Source: an uncultured SAR86 cluster bacterium (GTDB lineage Bacteria > Pseudomonadota > Gammaproteobacteria > Magnimaribacterales > D2472). Taken from it: 64,000 nt of DNA. Below the pieces are notes generated by a model that saw only the letters and a program-made list of their open reading frames with translations, ran no database searches and was not told the DNA's origin. The stretch's first letter is position 1; every line of letters begins with the position of its first letter. The position numbers were made by a program, and so were the translations under genes. The stretch spans positions 1 through 64,000 of the forward strand of contig CACKNK010000003.1 in assembly GCA_902601475.1 (NCBI GenBank), given 5' to 3'. Below are positions 51,920 through 61,003 of the stretch, piece by piece.

Positions 51920-52651
51920 TTAGATTACAAAACTGTCGTATGAATTAGAGCAAACTCTACTATCATCAATTACATCGTTTTGATTTTCTTCTTTTATATA
52001 TAAAACCCGCGAAAGAAGACCTTTTGAATCAGATGGCTTGGATCCTGTTGAAGCCATGTATTCAACATGGTTATTATCAATTATTTTCTTAAGTCTATTG
52101 TAGCTCATAGAAACCATAACCATACCAAATACTTTAACCAGATCAGTTGTAGAAATTAGCACTTCGATTGGATATTTTGATACGAAATTTTTATTGATAG
52201 TATGTGGTTCATGAAAAACTGTTTTACCATTTGAATGAAGATAGTATGCGAAGCTAGTGGTATTGTAAGGTTTTCCGGCTTCCTCAATCTCTAATTTCAT
52301 TTCGTTGATATCAAACCTATCTCCTGTTTTAACCACAGTAATATTTGTGAAACCTAACTTTGAAAGAGCATGTGACGCATGTTTAGTTGTAAAAATTGTT
52401 ATATCTTTATCAAAATATTTTAATGACTCTAGATCAAGATGATCTGAAAAATGCGCTGTTATGACAAGATGAGTAACTTTATCAATTAAGTTATAACGTA
52501 AAAAATAATGATCAGAAGTCTTTTCTCTATAAAGAAGCCACCTAGCGCTTGGAATCTCTTGCAATTCTGACAACCATGGATCAACTAATATGCATGCTTC
52601 ATCGCTTTTATAAGCCCAAGACTGATAATTATTGCATTTAATCAATTGCAT
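51920..52651 (-). CDS. MBL-fold metallo-hydrolase-like protein
   Basis: ILVDPWLSE and TAHFSDHLD (HxxDH-type motif). Confidence 0.65.
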   Translation of the reverse strand: MQLIKCNNYQSWAYKSDEACILVDPWLSELQEIPSARWLLYREKTSDHYFLRYNLIDKVTHLVITAHFSDHLDLESLKYFDKDITIFTTKHASHALSKLGFTNITVVKTGDRFDINEMKLEIEEAGKPYNTTSFAYYLHSNGKTVFHEPHTINKNFVSKYPIEVLISTTDLVKVFGMVMVSMSYNRLKKIIDNNHVEYMASTGSKPSDSKGLLSRVLYIKEENQNDVIDDSRVCSNSYDSFVI

Positions 52652-52686
52652 TTTCTAATCATGTCATAACTGAGAATAAAAACCAA

Positions 52687-52705
52687 AATGATAATAATTA
52701 TCATT
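52687..52705. promoter_or_regulatory. Putative Fur box
   Basis: AATGATAAT-A-ATTATCATT, a perfect 9-1-9 inverted repeat containing TGATAATAATTATCA, the classical 7-1-7 Fur consensus. Confidence 0.8.
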
Positions 52706-52789
52706 AAAAAAATACCTTATATCAGTATTTTACAAAATATTATTAACCATATACAATCATGTAAATGCGAACATTTATGGAGTAAAAAA

Positions 52790-53224
52790 ATGAAAGAACT
52801 TAATACAAAAGAAGTTTGCGAAATCTTAAATGAAATAATGGAGTATGAATTAGGCGGAGTAGTTAGATATACACATTCATCTTTAATGATAACAGGGCCT
52901 TACAGAATTCCAATTGTCGCGTTTTTAAAGGAACAAGCAGCCGAATCTCTGTTACATGCTCAGCAAGCTGGTGAGTTACTAGTTGGTTTGGATGGCCACC
53001 CAAGTCAAAGGATAGCAAAGATTGAGGAAACACACCGCCACTCTATAAAAGACATATTAGAAGAATCACTTGAACACGAGCTACATGCGCTAAGTCTATA
53101 TAAGAAACTTCTTAAAAAAGTTGAGAATAGATCTGTTTACCTTGAAGAATACACTAGAGGCAAGATAGGAGAAGAGGAACAACATTCGCTTGAGCTAAAA
53201 GCAATGTTAAAAGATTTTGGTTAA
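52790..53224 (+). CDS. Bacterioferritin/ferritin-like di-iron protein (start moved to 52790)
   Basis: MKELNTKEVCEILNEIMEYELGGVVRYTHSSL with ESLLHAQ, EHELHAL and EEEQHSLE; GGAG ribosome-binding site at 52779. The track start at 52688 overlaps the Fur box. Confidence 0.85.
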   Translation: MKELNTKEVCEILNEIMEYELGGVVRYTHSSLMITGPYRIPIVAFLKEQAAESLLHAQQAGELLVGLDGHPSQRIAKIEETHRHSIKDILEESLEHELHALSLYKKLLKKVENRSVYLEEYTRGKIGEEEQHSLELKAMLKDFG

Positions 53225-53225
53225 T

Positions 53226-53537
53226 CTATTTTAATTCATCTATAGCTGATTGGAGTTCACCCGCTGCATGCATTTCAGTTACTATGTCACAGCCTCCAAT
53301 TAATTCGCCATTTAGAAATACCTGAGGAAAAGTTGGCCAATCAGTTATGTTGGGTAATGTCTGTCTAACTTCAGGATTAGCTAGGATATCAACGTAAGAG
53401 AACTCTGCTCCACATTCAATGAGTGCTTGAACAGTTCTTGCTGAGAAGCCACATTGAGGTTCGTAAGGTGAACCCTTCATGTAGATCAAAATATCATTTT
53501 CTTCAATTTGTTCTTTTATTTTCTTTTCGATGTCCAT
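53226..53537 (-). CDS. grxD: Monothiol glutaredoxin
   Basis: VLIYMKGSP-like ILIYMKGSPYEPQCGFSARTVQAL, CGFS active site. Confidence 0.95.
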   Translation of the reverse strand: MDIEKKIKEQIEENDILIYMKGSPYEPQCGFSARTVQALIECGAEFSYVDILANPEVRQTLPNITDWPTFPQVFLNGELIGGCDIVTEMHAAGELQSAIDELK

Positions 53538-53538
53538 A

Positions 53539-54291
53539 CTATTTTTTTATTGTTTCTATATACATATTTATAGTGTCTTTAAAGCCATATTTCAATGAAT
53601 CAACGATAATAGCGTGCCCTATTGATACCTCATCAATATCTCCGCATTCTTTTAGATAAGGTAAATTATTTAAGTTTAGATCATGACCTGCATTAACTTT
53701 TAAATTATTTAATTTAGCTGATTCAACAATTTTGCTGATCTTATTTTGAGCATTATGAATTTCATGTTTCTTACCGTCATGAATAACTTCTGCAAATGGG
53801 CCTGTATAAATTTCAACACTATTAATTCCTATGTCATTTAATTTATCAAAATTAATAAAATCATCATCTATAAAGATGCTTACATGGTTAATATTTTTTT
53901 TAAATTTGGAAACCTCAGATTTAAAGATGCTATCAAGTTGTTCAATTTTCCATCCATGATCTGACGTAATTTGCCCATCTGCATCGGGTACTAATGTAAC
54001 TTGGTGTGGATGATGATCATTCACAAGTGAAATAAATCCAGGATAATCTTTCGAACTAGTTGAAAAAAGATTCCCTTCAATATTAAATTCCTTATTAGCT
54101 TTTAGGCAAATCTCATCAAACATACTAATATCACTGGGTTTGGCATGTCTTAAATCAGGTCTTGGATGAAGCGTTAAGCCATCAACTCCTAAATCAATGG
54201 ATTGTAGAGCATAATCTTTAATACTTGGATTGTCTGATCCTCTAGAATCGCGCAACAATGCAATCTTATTAAGATTGATACTAAAATTCAT
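53539..54291 (-). CDS. pdxJ: Pyridoxine 5'-phosphate synthase
   Basis: GVDGLTLHPRPDLRHA, VNAGHDLNLNNLPYL, EVSIGHAIIVDSLKYG. Confidence 0.95.
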   Translation of the reverse strand: MNFSINLNKIALLRDSRGSDNPSIKDYALQSIDLGVDGLTLHPRPDLRHAKPSDISMFDEICLKANKEFNIEGNLFSTSSKDYPGFISLVNDHHPHQVTLVPDADGQITSDHGWKIEQLDSIFKSEVSKFKKNINHVSIFIDDDFINFDKLNDIGINSVEIYTGPFAEVIHDGKKHEIHNAQNKISKIVESAKLNNLKVNAGHDLNLNNLPYLKECGDIDEVSIGHAIIVDSLKYGFKDTINMYIETIKK

Positions 54292-54300
54292 AAAAAATAT

Positions 54301-54678
54301 CTAATTTGAGGAAATAGAATTCTGGTCCCAAAATGCTCTGCCAGAAATAATTTTTCCGGAGTCATTAATAACAAAGTGATCTACTATTGAAATATCCATT
54401 GAAGTTCCGTTCGATTCATTCCTTACTTTCATAATAGCTTTTAATATACCCTCATTCCCACAAACAACGTAACTAACATCTGAAGGAGTGATTGTCATTC
54501 CCTCTGCATGAGCAAAATCCCAAAAATTACCAATGGCGTCAATTCCCTTGCATGGATCTGTTCCAACGGGATCTTCAAATATGGCATTTGAATCCCATAG
54601 CTCTATGAACAAATTTTTTTCATTTTTTGTGTACGCTTCAACATAACCTTCCATTGCTGCTCTTGTTTTATCTTCCAT
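54301..54678 (-). CDS. SnoaL/NTF2-fold protein (ketosteroid-isomerase-like)
   Basis: AMEGYVEAYTKNEKNLFIELWDSNAIFEDPVGTDPCKGIDAI. Confidence 0.75.
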   Translation of the reverse strand: MEDKTRAAMEGYVEAYTKNEKNLFIELWDSNAIFEDPVGTDPCKGIDAIGNFWDFAHAEGMTITPSDVSYVVCGNEGILKAIMKVRNESNGTSMDISIVDHFVINDSGKIISGRAFWDQNSISSN

Positions 54679-54680
54679 AA

Positions 54681-55175
54681 TTATTTATCCAGTTTCATGC
54701 CATGTTTGGCTAAATGATTTAAAGTAAATTTTTGATCCTTATCTATAGGGGTCACTGATTCAATAATTCTATCGTATTCAGAAAAATTTATTCGCCACCC
54801 CTCCTCTGTCTTAACATACTTATCTTTATATAAAGCCGTTCCTTGAGTTAAAGCATTTTCATTAAAGTTATAAAAAATATCCTGGAGATACCAAATTCCA
54901 CTTGCATTTACATCATCATGAATTGAAATTTCAGGATGGTGACCAGTATGCATGGCTGCGGTTTCACTATGAAATGAGTATTTTAAAGATTGAATAATCT
55001 CTTTTTTACCACTGGCCTCCCATACATATGTTCCTCCGCGATAATCAACCGTAATATCATCAGTAAATACGCTGTCTAATAAACCATGATCAGCCATATC
55101 AATAGCTCTAAAATATCTATGTTTTAACTGTTTAATCATCTCGATATCGTGAAGCTCTTGGATTAGTTCATTCAT
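54681..55175 (-). CDS. SnoaL-like domain protein
   Basis: DIEMIKQLKHRYFRAIDMADHGLLDSVFTDDITVDYRGG. Confidence 0.75.
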   Translation of the reverse strand: MNELIQELHDIEMIKQLKHRYFRAIDMADHGLLDSVFTDDITVDYRGGTYVWEASGKKEIIQSLKYSFHSETAAMHTGHHPEISIHDDVNASGIWYLQDIFYNFNENALTQGTALYKDKYVKTEEGWRINFSEYDRIIESVTPIDKDQKFTLNHLAKHGMKLDK

Positions 55176-55182
55176 TTATTAT

Positions 55183-55938
55183 TTACCTCAAATAAGCTTG
55201 GCCGCCATCTAACATAATAGTTGATCCTGTGATGTAATTCATTCCATCTGAGACAAGCTGACAAACTGACTCTCCAATATCATTTTCACAATCACCAATT
55301 CTCTTAAGAGGAATCGTTTCAATGAATTCATTAGCTTCTTCAGGCCTCTCATCAACCCACCACTGCATGCCAACAGAGTTTGCTAAAGGCATGATGGTGT
55401 TCACCCTTATATTATCTTTGCCCCATTCTACAGCTGCAGCCCTAGTTAGCGATCGAATCGCTTCTTTAACTGCTGCATAAGCACCATATCCCGATGAGTC
55501 AGGTCTTAGAGCTGAAGAGCTCGCGAGATTAATAATAGCTCCATCACCTTTTAAATCTTCATAAAATAGTTTCATTAATCTAAATGTAGCAAGAGGACCT
55601 GATTCCCAACCTGCATTAATTGCTTCATCAGTTACATCTAAAATGCTACCCAAAGGTACCTCTTGCGCGTTATTAATCAAAACATTAATTGAACCAAAAT
55701 TATTTTTTATTTCTACTTGTGCGTGACTAATTGAATTAGAATCTTTAACGTCGCATTCTAATGGTAAGGTTACGAAACCAGCTTCGTTAAGCTTTGAAGA
55801 TTCATTCTTAACTTTTGAAAATGTTCGCCCAAGCATTGCAACCTTCGCACCTTTTTTGGCCATTGCTGTTGCTATCCCCAAACCGACACCTTGTCCTGCG
55901 CCAGTAACAACTGCAGTCTTTGAAGATAAATCTATCAA
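55183..55938 (-). CDS. Short-chain dehydrogenase/reductase, probable TTG start at 55938
   Basis: M(TTG)IDLSSKTAVVTGAGQGVGLGIATAMAKKGAKVAMLGR; TTGA overlap with the upstream stop; the track start at 56052 would bury 38 codons in the upstream gene. Confidence 0.85.
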   Translation of the reverse strand: MIDLSSKTAVVTGAGQGVGLGIATAMAKKGAKVAMLGRTFSKVKNESSKLNEAGFVTLPLECDVKDSNSISHAQVEIKNNFGSINVLINNAQEVPLGSILDVTDEAINAGWESGPLATFRLMKLFYEDLKGDGAIINLASSSALRPDSSGYGAYAAVKEAIRSLTRAAAVEWGKDNIRVNTIMPLANSVGMQWWVDERPEEANEFIETIPLKRIGDCENDIGESVCQLVSDGMNYITGSTIMLDGGQAYLR

Positions 55939-57650
55939 AAGTTTGCGCCCGTAATATCTTTTGCAGCTAAGTATCCAAATGTCATCGCAGGCCCAAGTGT
56001 TGAGCCAGGACCAGGATATTTTGGCAGCAATGCTGTAGTGCAGTTGCCGCATGCGTATAGACCTTTTATGGGTTGATTAAAGGTATCTAGAACTCTTGCA
56101 TGAGTATCTATCACTAAGCCTCCTGCAGTTCCCATTTCTCCTGGATATAAAACCATACAATAGAATGGACCTTCGCTTAAGGGTGCCAAGCATGGATTGG
56201 GTTTAACTGAAGGATCGCCGTAATATCTGTCGTAGGCATCATCACCTCTTTGGAAATCTAAATCCTTGCCAGTCTTACTGTATTCATTTACTTTGACTTG
56301 AGTTTCGAGGAGTCCTTTTGCATCAATGCCAACTATTTCAGCAAGCTCTTCTAGAGTATCAGCTTTAGATAGAAAAGATGGATCCCACCACTCTTTTGGT
56401 ACTCTGGAATCAGGCTGCATTGAAGCTTGGAGTAAAGGACCACAGGGTCTATTTTTTCTGAAATTACTATCAAAAATCATATAGCAAGGAGCACAAGGAT
56501 TACCTTTTTCATACTCATCAAACATATCTGTTACAAAACTTACATAATTCTGGGATTCGTTTGAAAATCGATGGCCGTTTTTATTAACTGTATAGTTTCC
56601 GGGAACAGATTTATCTACTATTGATAGCCATCCTTTCTCGTGGCCAGGTATATTCATGGTTGTAGTCCACCACCCAGCATCCATCTGATGAAGAGCTACA
56701 TTCAGACCTTTGGTTGCTGAAATTGCGTCACCAGTATTGTGAATATTTGCTGCGCTCCAGGCTGTATCTGTTGGTTTAGGTAAATATTTTTCTCTAAGTG
56801 TTTGGTTTTTTTCAAAACCACCAGATGCAAGAATCACTCCTTTATTGGCTTTAATTTTAATTGTTTCATTATTTTGAAGAGCAATAATTCCTTCCACCTT
56901 ACCATTCTCATGTATCAAATCAGTCATAGAGGTATTACGCCAAATTGGAATATCGCGATCCTTGCATGAAAGGAGCAACCTAGCTATGCCTGCATTTCCC
57001 ATAGTTAATCGTCTATCCCTCCAACCATGAATAAAGCGCATTGGAATATCTAAAATATACTTGGTGAAAAGTTTTGCGAAAAGTGTTTTCCATCCGGGTA
57101 ATGCCCCAAGTAATAATTGACCTTCTACTTGGGTAAAGTTCATATTTATTGGACCCATGGTGAATGCTGTTTGTGGGTGTTGCCCTCTTAAATATTTAAA
57201 GTCATCTCCTAATTCTGTTCCCTTAATGGGTTCAGGCTCCATTGATCTATTGCCCTCCTTGCCACCAGGATTATCTGGAAAGTAGTCGGGATAATGGGGA
57301 AGGTTCCTGTATTTAACTCTCGAGTTCTCATGAAGATAGTCAACCATTCTTGGGCCTTGTTCAATGTATGTCTCAATTAAGTCATTATTAATCTTCCCCT
57401 CAGGTGAAACGCTTTGAATGTAATTTCTAGCATCTTCAACAGAATCATCTACATTTTCTGCTTTAGCATATCTATTATTGGGTATCCAAACTCCCCCACC
57501 AGAAGTAGCGCTTGTCCCACCAAATTGATTTGATTTTTCAATGACCAAAACCTTTGCTCCTCCATCATGCGAGCAAATTGCAGAAGTTAGCGCACCATTG
57601 CCAGAGCCTACAACAATTACGTCATACTCGTGATCATAGTTCGTTGACAT
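55935..57650 (-). CDS. FAD-dependent 3-ketosteroid dehydrogenase (KstD)-like oxidoreductase
   Basis: VIVVGSGNGALTSAICSHDGGAKVLVIEKSNQFGGTSATSGGGVWIPNN; YACGNCTTALLPKYPGPGSTLGPAMTFGYLAAKDI. Confidence 0.85.
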   Translation of the reverse strand: MSTNYDHEYDVIVVGSGNGALTSAICSHDGGAKVLVIEKSNQFGGTSATSGGGVWIPNNRYAKAENVDDSVEDARNYIQSVSPEGKINNDLIETYIEQGPRMVDYLHENSRVKYRNLPHYPDYFPDNPGGKEGNRSMEPEPIKGTELGDDFKYLRGQHPQTAFTMGPINMNFTQVEGQLLLGALPGWKTLFAKLFTKYILDIPMRFIHGWRDRRLTMGNAGIARLLLSCKDRDIPIWRNTSMTDLIHENGKVEGIIALQNNETIKIKANKGVILASGGFEKNQTLREKYLPKPTDTAWSAANIHNTGDAISATKGLNVALHQMDAGWWTTTMNIPGHEKGWLSIVDKSVPGNYTVNKNGHRFSNESQNYVSFVTDMFDEYEKGNPCAPCYMIFDSNFRKNRPCGPLLQASMQPDSRVPKEWWDPSFLSKADTLEELAEIVGIDAKGLLETQVKVNEYSKTGKDLDFQRGDDAYDRYYGDPSVKPNPCLAPLSEGPFYCMVLYPGEMGTAGGLVIDTHARVLDTFNQPIKGLYACGNCTTALLPKYPGPGSTLGPAMTFGYLAAKDITGANF

Positions 57651-57699
57651 ATTTTTAAATCCTTTTAGCCTATAATAATAACAATTATTATTTTAGCCC

Positions 57700-58833
57700 A
57701 TGAAAACTAAATTAGCCGAGAAATTAGGTATTGAATATCCAATTTTCGCTTTTACGCATTGTAGAGATGTAGTAGTCGCCGTAAGCAAAGCCGGAGGAAT
57801 TGGCGTCCTTGGAGCCGTTGGTTTTTCTCCAGAACAACTAAAGGAGGAGCTCGACTGGATTGATGCACATATTGGTGACTATCCTTACGGTGTTGATACC
57901 GTGATTCCGCAAAAATATGAGGGCATGGATAATAAAGACCCTGAAGAACTTCTTGAGCAACTCAAAGCCTTAGTTCCTGATGAACATAAGCAATTTGCTG
58001 AAAACCTTTTACAAGAAGCGGGTGTTCCTGAAGCAGATGTATCAAATGGTCCAGATGGTGGATTGCTTGGATGGACAGAGGCTACAGCTGGGCCACAAAT
58101 AGAAGAAGCACTAAAAAGAAAAAACGTAAAGCTTATCGCCAATGCACTGGGGACACCACCAGCAGACATTATTAAAAAGATTCAAGATAAAGGAATCCTT
58201 ATCGGAGCTTTGTGTGGAAAAATTAAGCAGGCTAAAGCTCATAAAGAAGCTGGATTAGATTTTATTATTGCTCAAGGTGGTGAAGGTGGGGGTCACACAG
58301 GAGAGATAGGAAGTATTGTTTTGTGGCCTCAAATAATAGATGCGGTGGGTGATTTACCTGTTCTTGCAGCTGGAGGTATTGGTAACGGAAGACAAATGGC
58401 GGCTGCTTTAGCAATGGGGGCACAGGGAGTTTGGGCAGGATCGCTATGGTTGACTGTTGAGGAAGCGATGACTCAACCGGCACAAAAAGATTCGTATCTG
58501 AATGCTAGTAGTGAGGATACTATTCGAAGCAGAGCATGGACTGGAAAACCAGCAAGAATGCTTAAAAATAAATGGACTGAGGCTTGGGAAAGTGATGACA
58601 CTCCTGATCCCCTACCCATGCCATTGCAAGGAATGGTAACTTTTGATGCCATTAGAAGGACCGCCATGTATGCAGATAAAGGAAGTGCTCAAGATGTATC
58701 ATTTAATGCAGCTGGCCAAGTAATTGGTCAAATAAATGAGGTTGAATCTGTAAAAAACGTTATTTTTAGATTAGTTAATGAGTACGTCGATACCCTCGAC
58801 AACCTTAACAGCACTATGCCAAAAATAGACTAA
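57700..58833 (+). CDS. Nitronate monooxygenase / 2-nitropropane dioxygenase-like FMN protein
   Basis: GGIGVLGAVGF, IAQGGEGGGHTGEIG, LAAGGIGNGRQMAAALAMGAQGVWAGSLWL. Confidence 0.87.
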   Translation: MKTKLAEKLGIEYPIFAFTHCRDVVVAVSKAGGIGVLGAVGFSPEQLKEELDWIDAHIGDYPYGVDTVIPQKYEGMDNKDPEELLEQLKALVPDEHKQFAENLLQEAGVPEADVSNGPDGGLLGWTEATAGPQIEEALKRKNVKLIANALGTPPADIIKKIQDKGILIGALCGKIKQAKAHKEAGLDFIIAQGGEGGGHTGEIGSIVLWPQIIDAVGDLPVLAAGGIGNGRQMAAALAMGAQGVWAGSLWLTVEEAMTQPAQKDSYLNASSEDTIRSRAWTGKPARMLKNKWTEAWESDDTPDPLPMPLQGMVTFDAIRRTAMYADKGSAQDVSFNAAGQVIGQINEVESVKNVIFRLVNEYVDTLDNLNSTMPKID

Positions 58834-60122
58834 TTATTGTAAATTTCGGAATAGTCTTGGACTAAATGAACAAAAGATTTTACTCCTGCATCTAAAGCAT
58901 CATCATCGACATAAAAATATGGTGAGTGATTTGTGAATGGGCTATCTTGATTTTCTGGATTGACACCAATAAAGAAATATAAACCAGGCACTTGTTGAGC
59001 AAAAAATGAGAAGTCCTCAGCTCCAGTTCTTGGAACAGGCATTTCAAAAAATTTTCCATTTGATGCGTTAGCCAGTGAAGGCATTAACTGCTTAGTTAAT
59101 TCAGGATCATTAATTGTCACAGGATAGCTTCCATAAGGAGCAAACTGTATTTCAACTTCTGCATTATGAGCTGATGCTACATTGGTGGCTACGGTTGTTA
59201 TCTCCTCATGAATTTTATCTCTATAGGATTCATCAAATGTTCTTATAGTCCCCTCCATAAAAACTTCATCAGGAATAATATTATTCCTTGTGCCTCCTTG
59301 AATAATACCAACAGTGATGACAGCCTGACTGTCTAAAATATTTAATCTTCTGCTAACAATTGTTTGCAATGTCGTTACTATGTCTGCGGCTGCAACCACC
59401 GGATCAATCCCTCCCCATGGTCGCGATCCATGTGTTTGTTTACCAAGGACTTTGATTCTAAATGCTTCGGATGAGGCCATCATTGGGCCTGGTTTTGTAA
59501 CAACTATTCCATGTGGAGCATTCGTGACATGCATGCCAAATATTACATCTGGTTTTTCTTCATCAAAAATACCCTCTTTAAGCATTAATTCAGCGCCACC
59601 CTCTTCACCCTCAGGTGATCCTTCCTCAGCAGGCTGAAATATGAGCATTATGTCGCCGTTAAGTTTGTCAGTGTTTTTCGATAGAAATTCAGCAACACCC
59701 AGTAAGACAGCCATGTGAGCATCATGACCACATGCATGCATCACTCCAACTTCTCTTCCTTGATAGGTTGTAACTTGTTTTGATGAAAAAGGTAAATTAA
59801 GTTTTTCCGTAACTGGCAATGCATCCATGTCAGCTCTTAAAGCAATTAATGGCCCTGGATTATCTCCTCTTATAAATGCTGTAAGCCCGGTAAAGGCAAT
59901 TCCAGAATTAACTTCCAAGCCTAATCCTTCTAACTTCTCTTTAATATACTCAGCTGTCTGGTATTCCCTATTTGATAGTTCAGGATATTCATGAAGATGA
60001 TGTCTCCATTCAACAACTTTTGTCATAACGCCTTGAATATCTTCATCGATTTGAGATTTAAGATCGTTGGCTACCAGATTAAAGGAAAGTAAACAAAATA
60101 TAAAAAGGAAGACATTTTTCAT
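58830..60122 (-). CDS. Secreted M20-family amidohydrolase
   Basis: Signal peptide; WRHHLHEYPELS, LRADMDALPVTEKLNLPFSS, MHACGHDAHMAVLLG. Confidence 0.92.
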   Translation of the reverse strand: MKNVFLFIFCLLSFNLVANDLKSQIDEDIQGVMTKVVEWRHHLHEYPELSNREYQTAEYIKEKLEGLGLEVNSGIAFTGLTAFIRGDNPGPLIALRADMDALPVTEKLNLPFSSKQVTTYQGREVGVMHACGHDAHMAVLLGVAEFLSKNTDKLNGDIMLIFQPAEEGSPEGEEGGAELMLKEGIFDEEKPDVIFGMHVTNAPHGIVVTKPGPMMASSEAFRIKVLGKQTHGSRPWGGIDPVVAAADIVTTLQTIVSRRLNILDSQAVITVGIIQGGTRNNIIPDEVFMEGTIRTFDESYRDKIHEEITTVATNVASAHNAEVEIQFAPYGSYPVTINDPELTKQLMPSLANASNGKFFEMPVPRTGAEDFSFFAQQVPGLYFFIGVNPENQDSPFTNHSPYFYVDDDALDAGVKSFVHLVQDYSEIYNN

Positions 60123-60124
60123 TA

Positions 60125-61003
60125 TTAACTCCTACTAACAAATCTTGGAAATAGCCTTGGGGTAGAAGATTCGTAATCAATAAAGTCACTTCTTCTTTCA
60201 CGAGACCTCTTATCCATCATATCTATTGAGGTAATTCCTATAAGTATATACATAACAAGGGTACCTATTATTGACCATAAAAAATCAAATGAGTTCCCAA
60301 GGGCAAAAATAAAACCACCAAACCAAAATAGTATTTCACCCAAATAATTTGGATGTCGGGAATAACTCCACAACCCTTTAGTCATTGTTTTACCCTGATT
60401 GGATGGATTTTGTCTAAAGTTATACATCTGCTGATCAGAGATAATCTGCAATAAAACAGCACCAAAGATTATGATTGCGGCAGCAATATCGAAATTATTA
60501 ATTTCTCCTGAGCTGTAATAGACAACAAAACAAAATGGTAATGTGGCAACGAATACGCATAAAGTTGGGACTAAATGTATAAAAAGAAAATCTACCAGAG
60601 CATACTGAACAGAGGAATTAGTCCTACCCTTCATCATGACATATCGCCAGTCTTCATGAGAAAACCCATCCCATGATCTTACCCAGTTGTAAGTTAAACG
60701 AATTGCCCAGAACAGAACGCAAACAAACATTAAAAATGCTCTTGATAAGCTTGGGTCAGCATCCACGTCCATCCAAACTAAAAGTATTAAGAACGGGGGA
60801 ATTACAGACCAATATGCATCATACCAACTGGAGTTTCTAAAAATATTGCTGCATATGTAAATAAAAATTGTTCCCACAAAATCAACAATCAGTAGTCTGA
60901 GCCAAATATTTGTTTCCTGGAAAAGAGACCACGACAAATCCATCAAATAAAAGCAGATGATGTAGCCAACCAATACAACCATTAAATCTCTAAACTTGAT
61001 CAT
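60125..61003 (-). CDS. DUF1295 (steroid 5-alpha-reductase C-terminal-like) membrane protein
   Basis: Multi-TM; TKGLWSYSRHPNYLGEILFWFGGFIFAL. Confidence 0.88.
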   Translation of the reverse strand: MIKFRDLMVVLVGYIICFYLMDLSWSLFQETNIWLRLLIVDFVGTIFIYICSNIFRNSSWYDAYWSVIPPFLILLVWMDVDADPSLSRAFLMFVCVLFWAIRLTYNWVRSWDGFSHEDWRYVMMKGRTNSSVQYALVDFLFIHLVPTLCVFVATLPFCFVVYYSSGEINNFDIAAAIIIFGAVLLQIISDQQMYNFRQNPSNQGKTMTKGLWSYSRHPNYLGEILFWFGGFIFALGNSFDFLWSIIGTLVMYILIGITSIDMMDKRSRERRSDFIDYESSTPRLFPRFVSRS

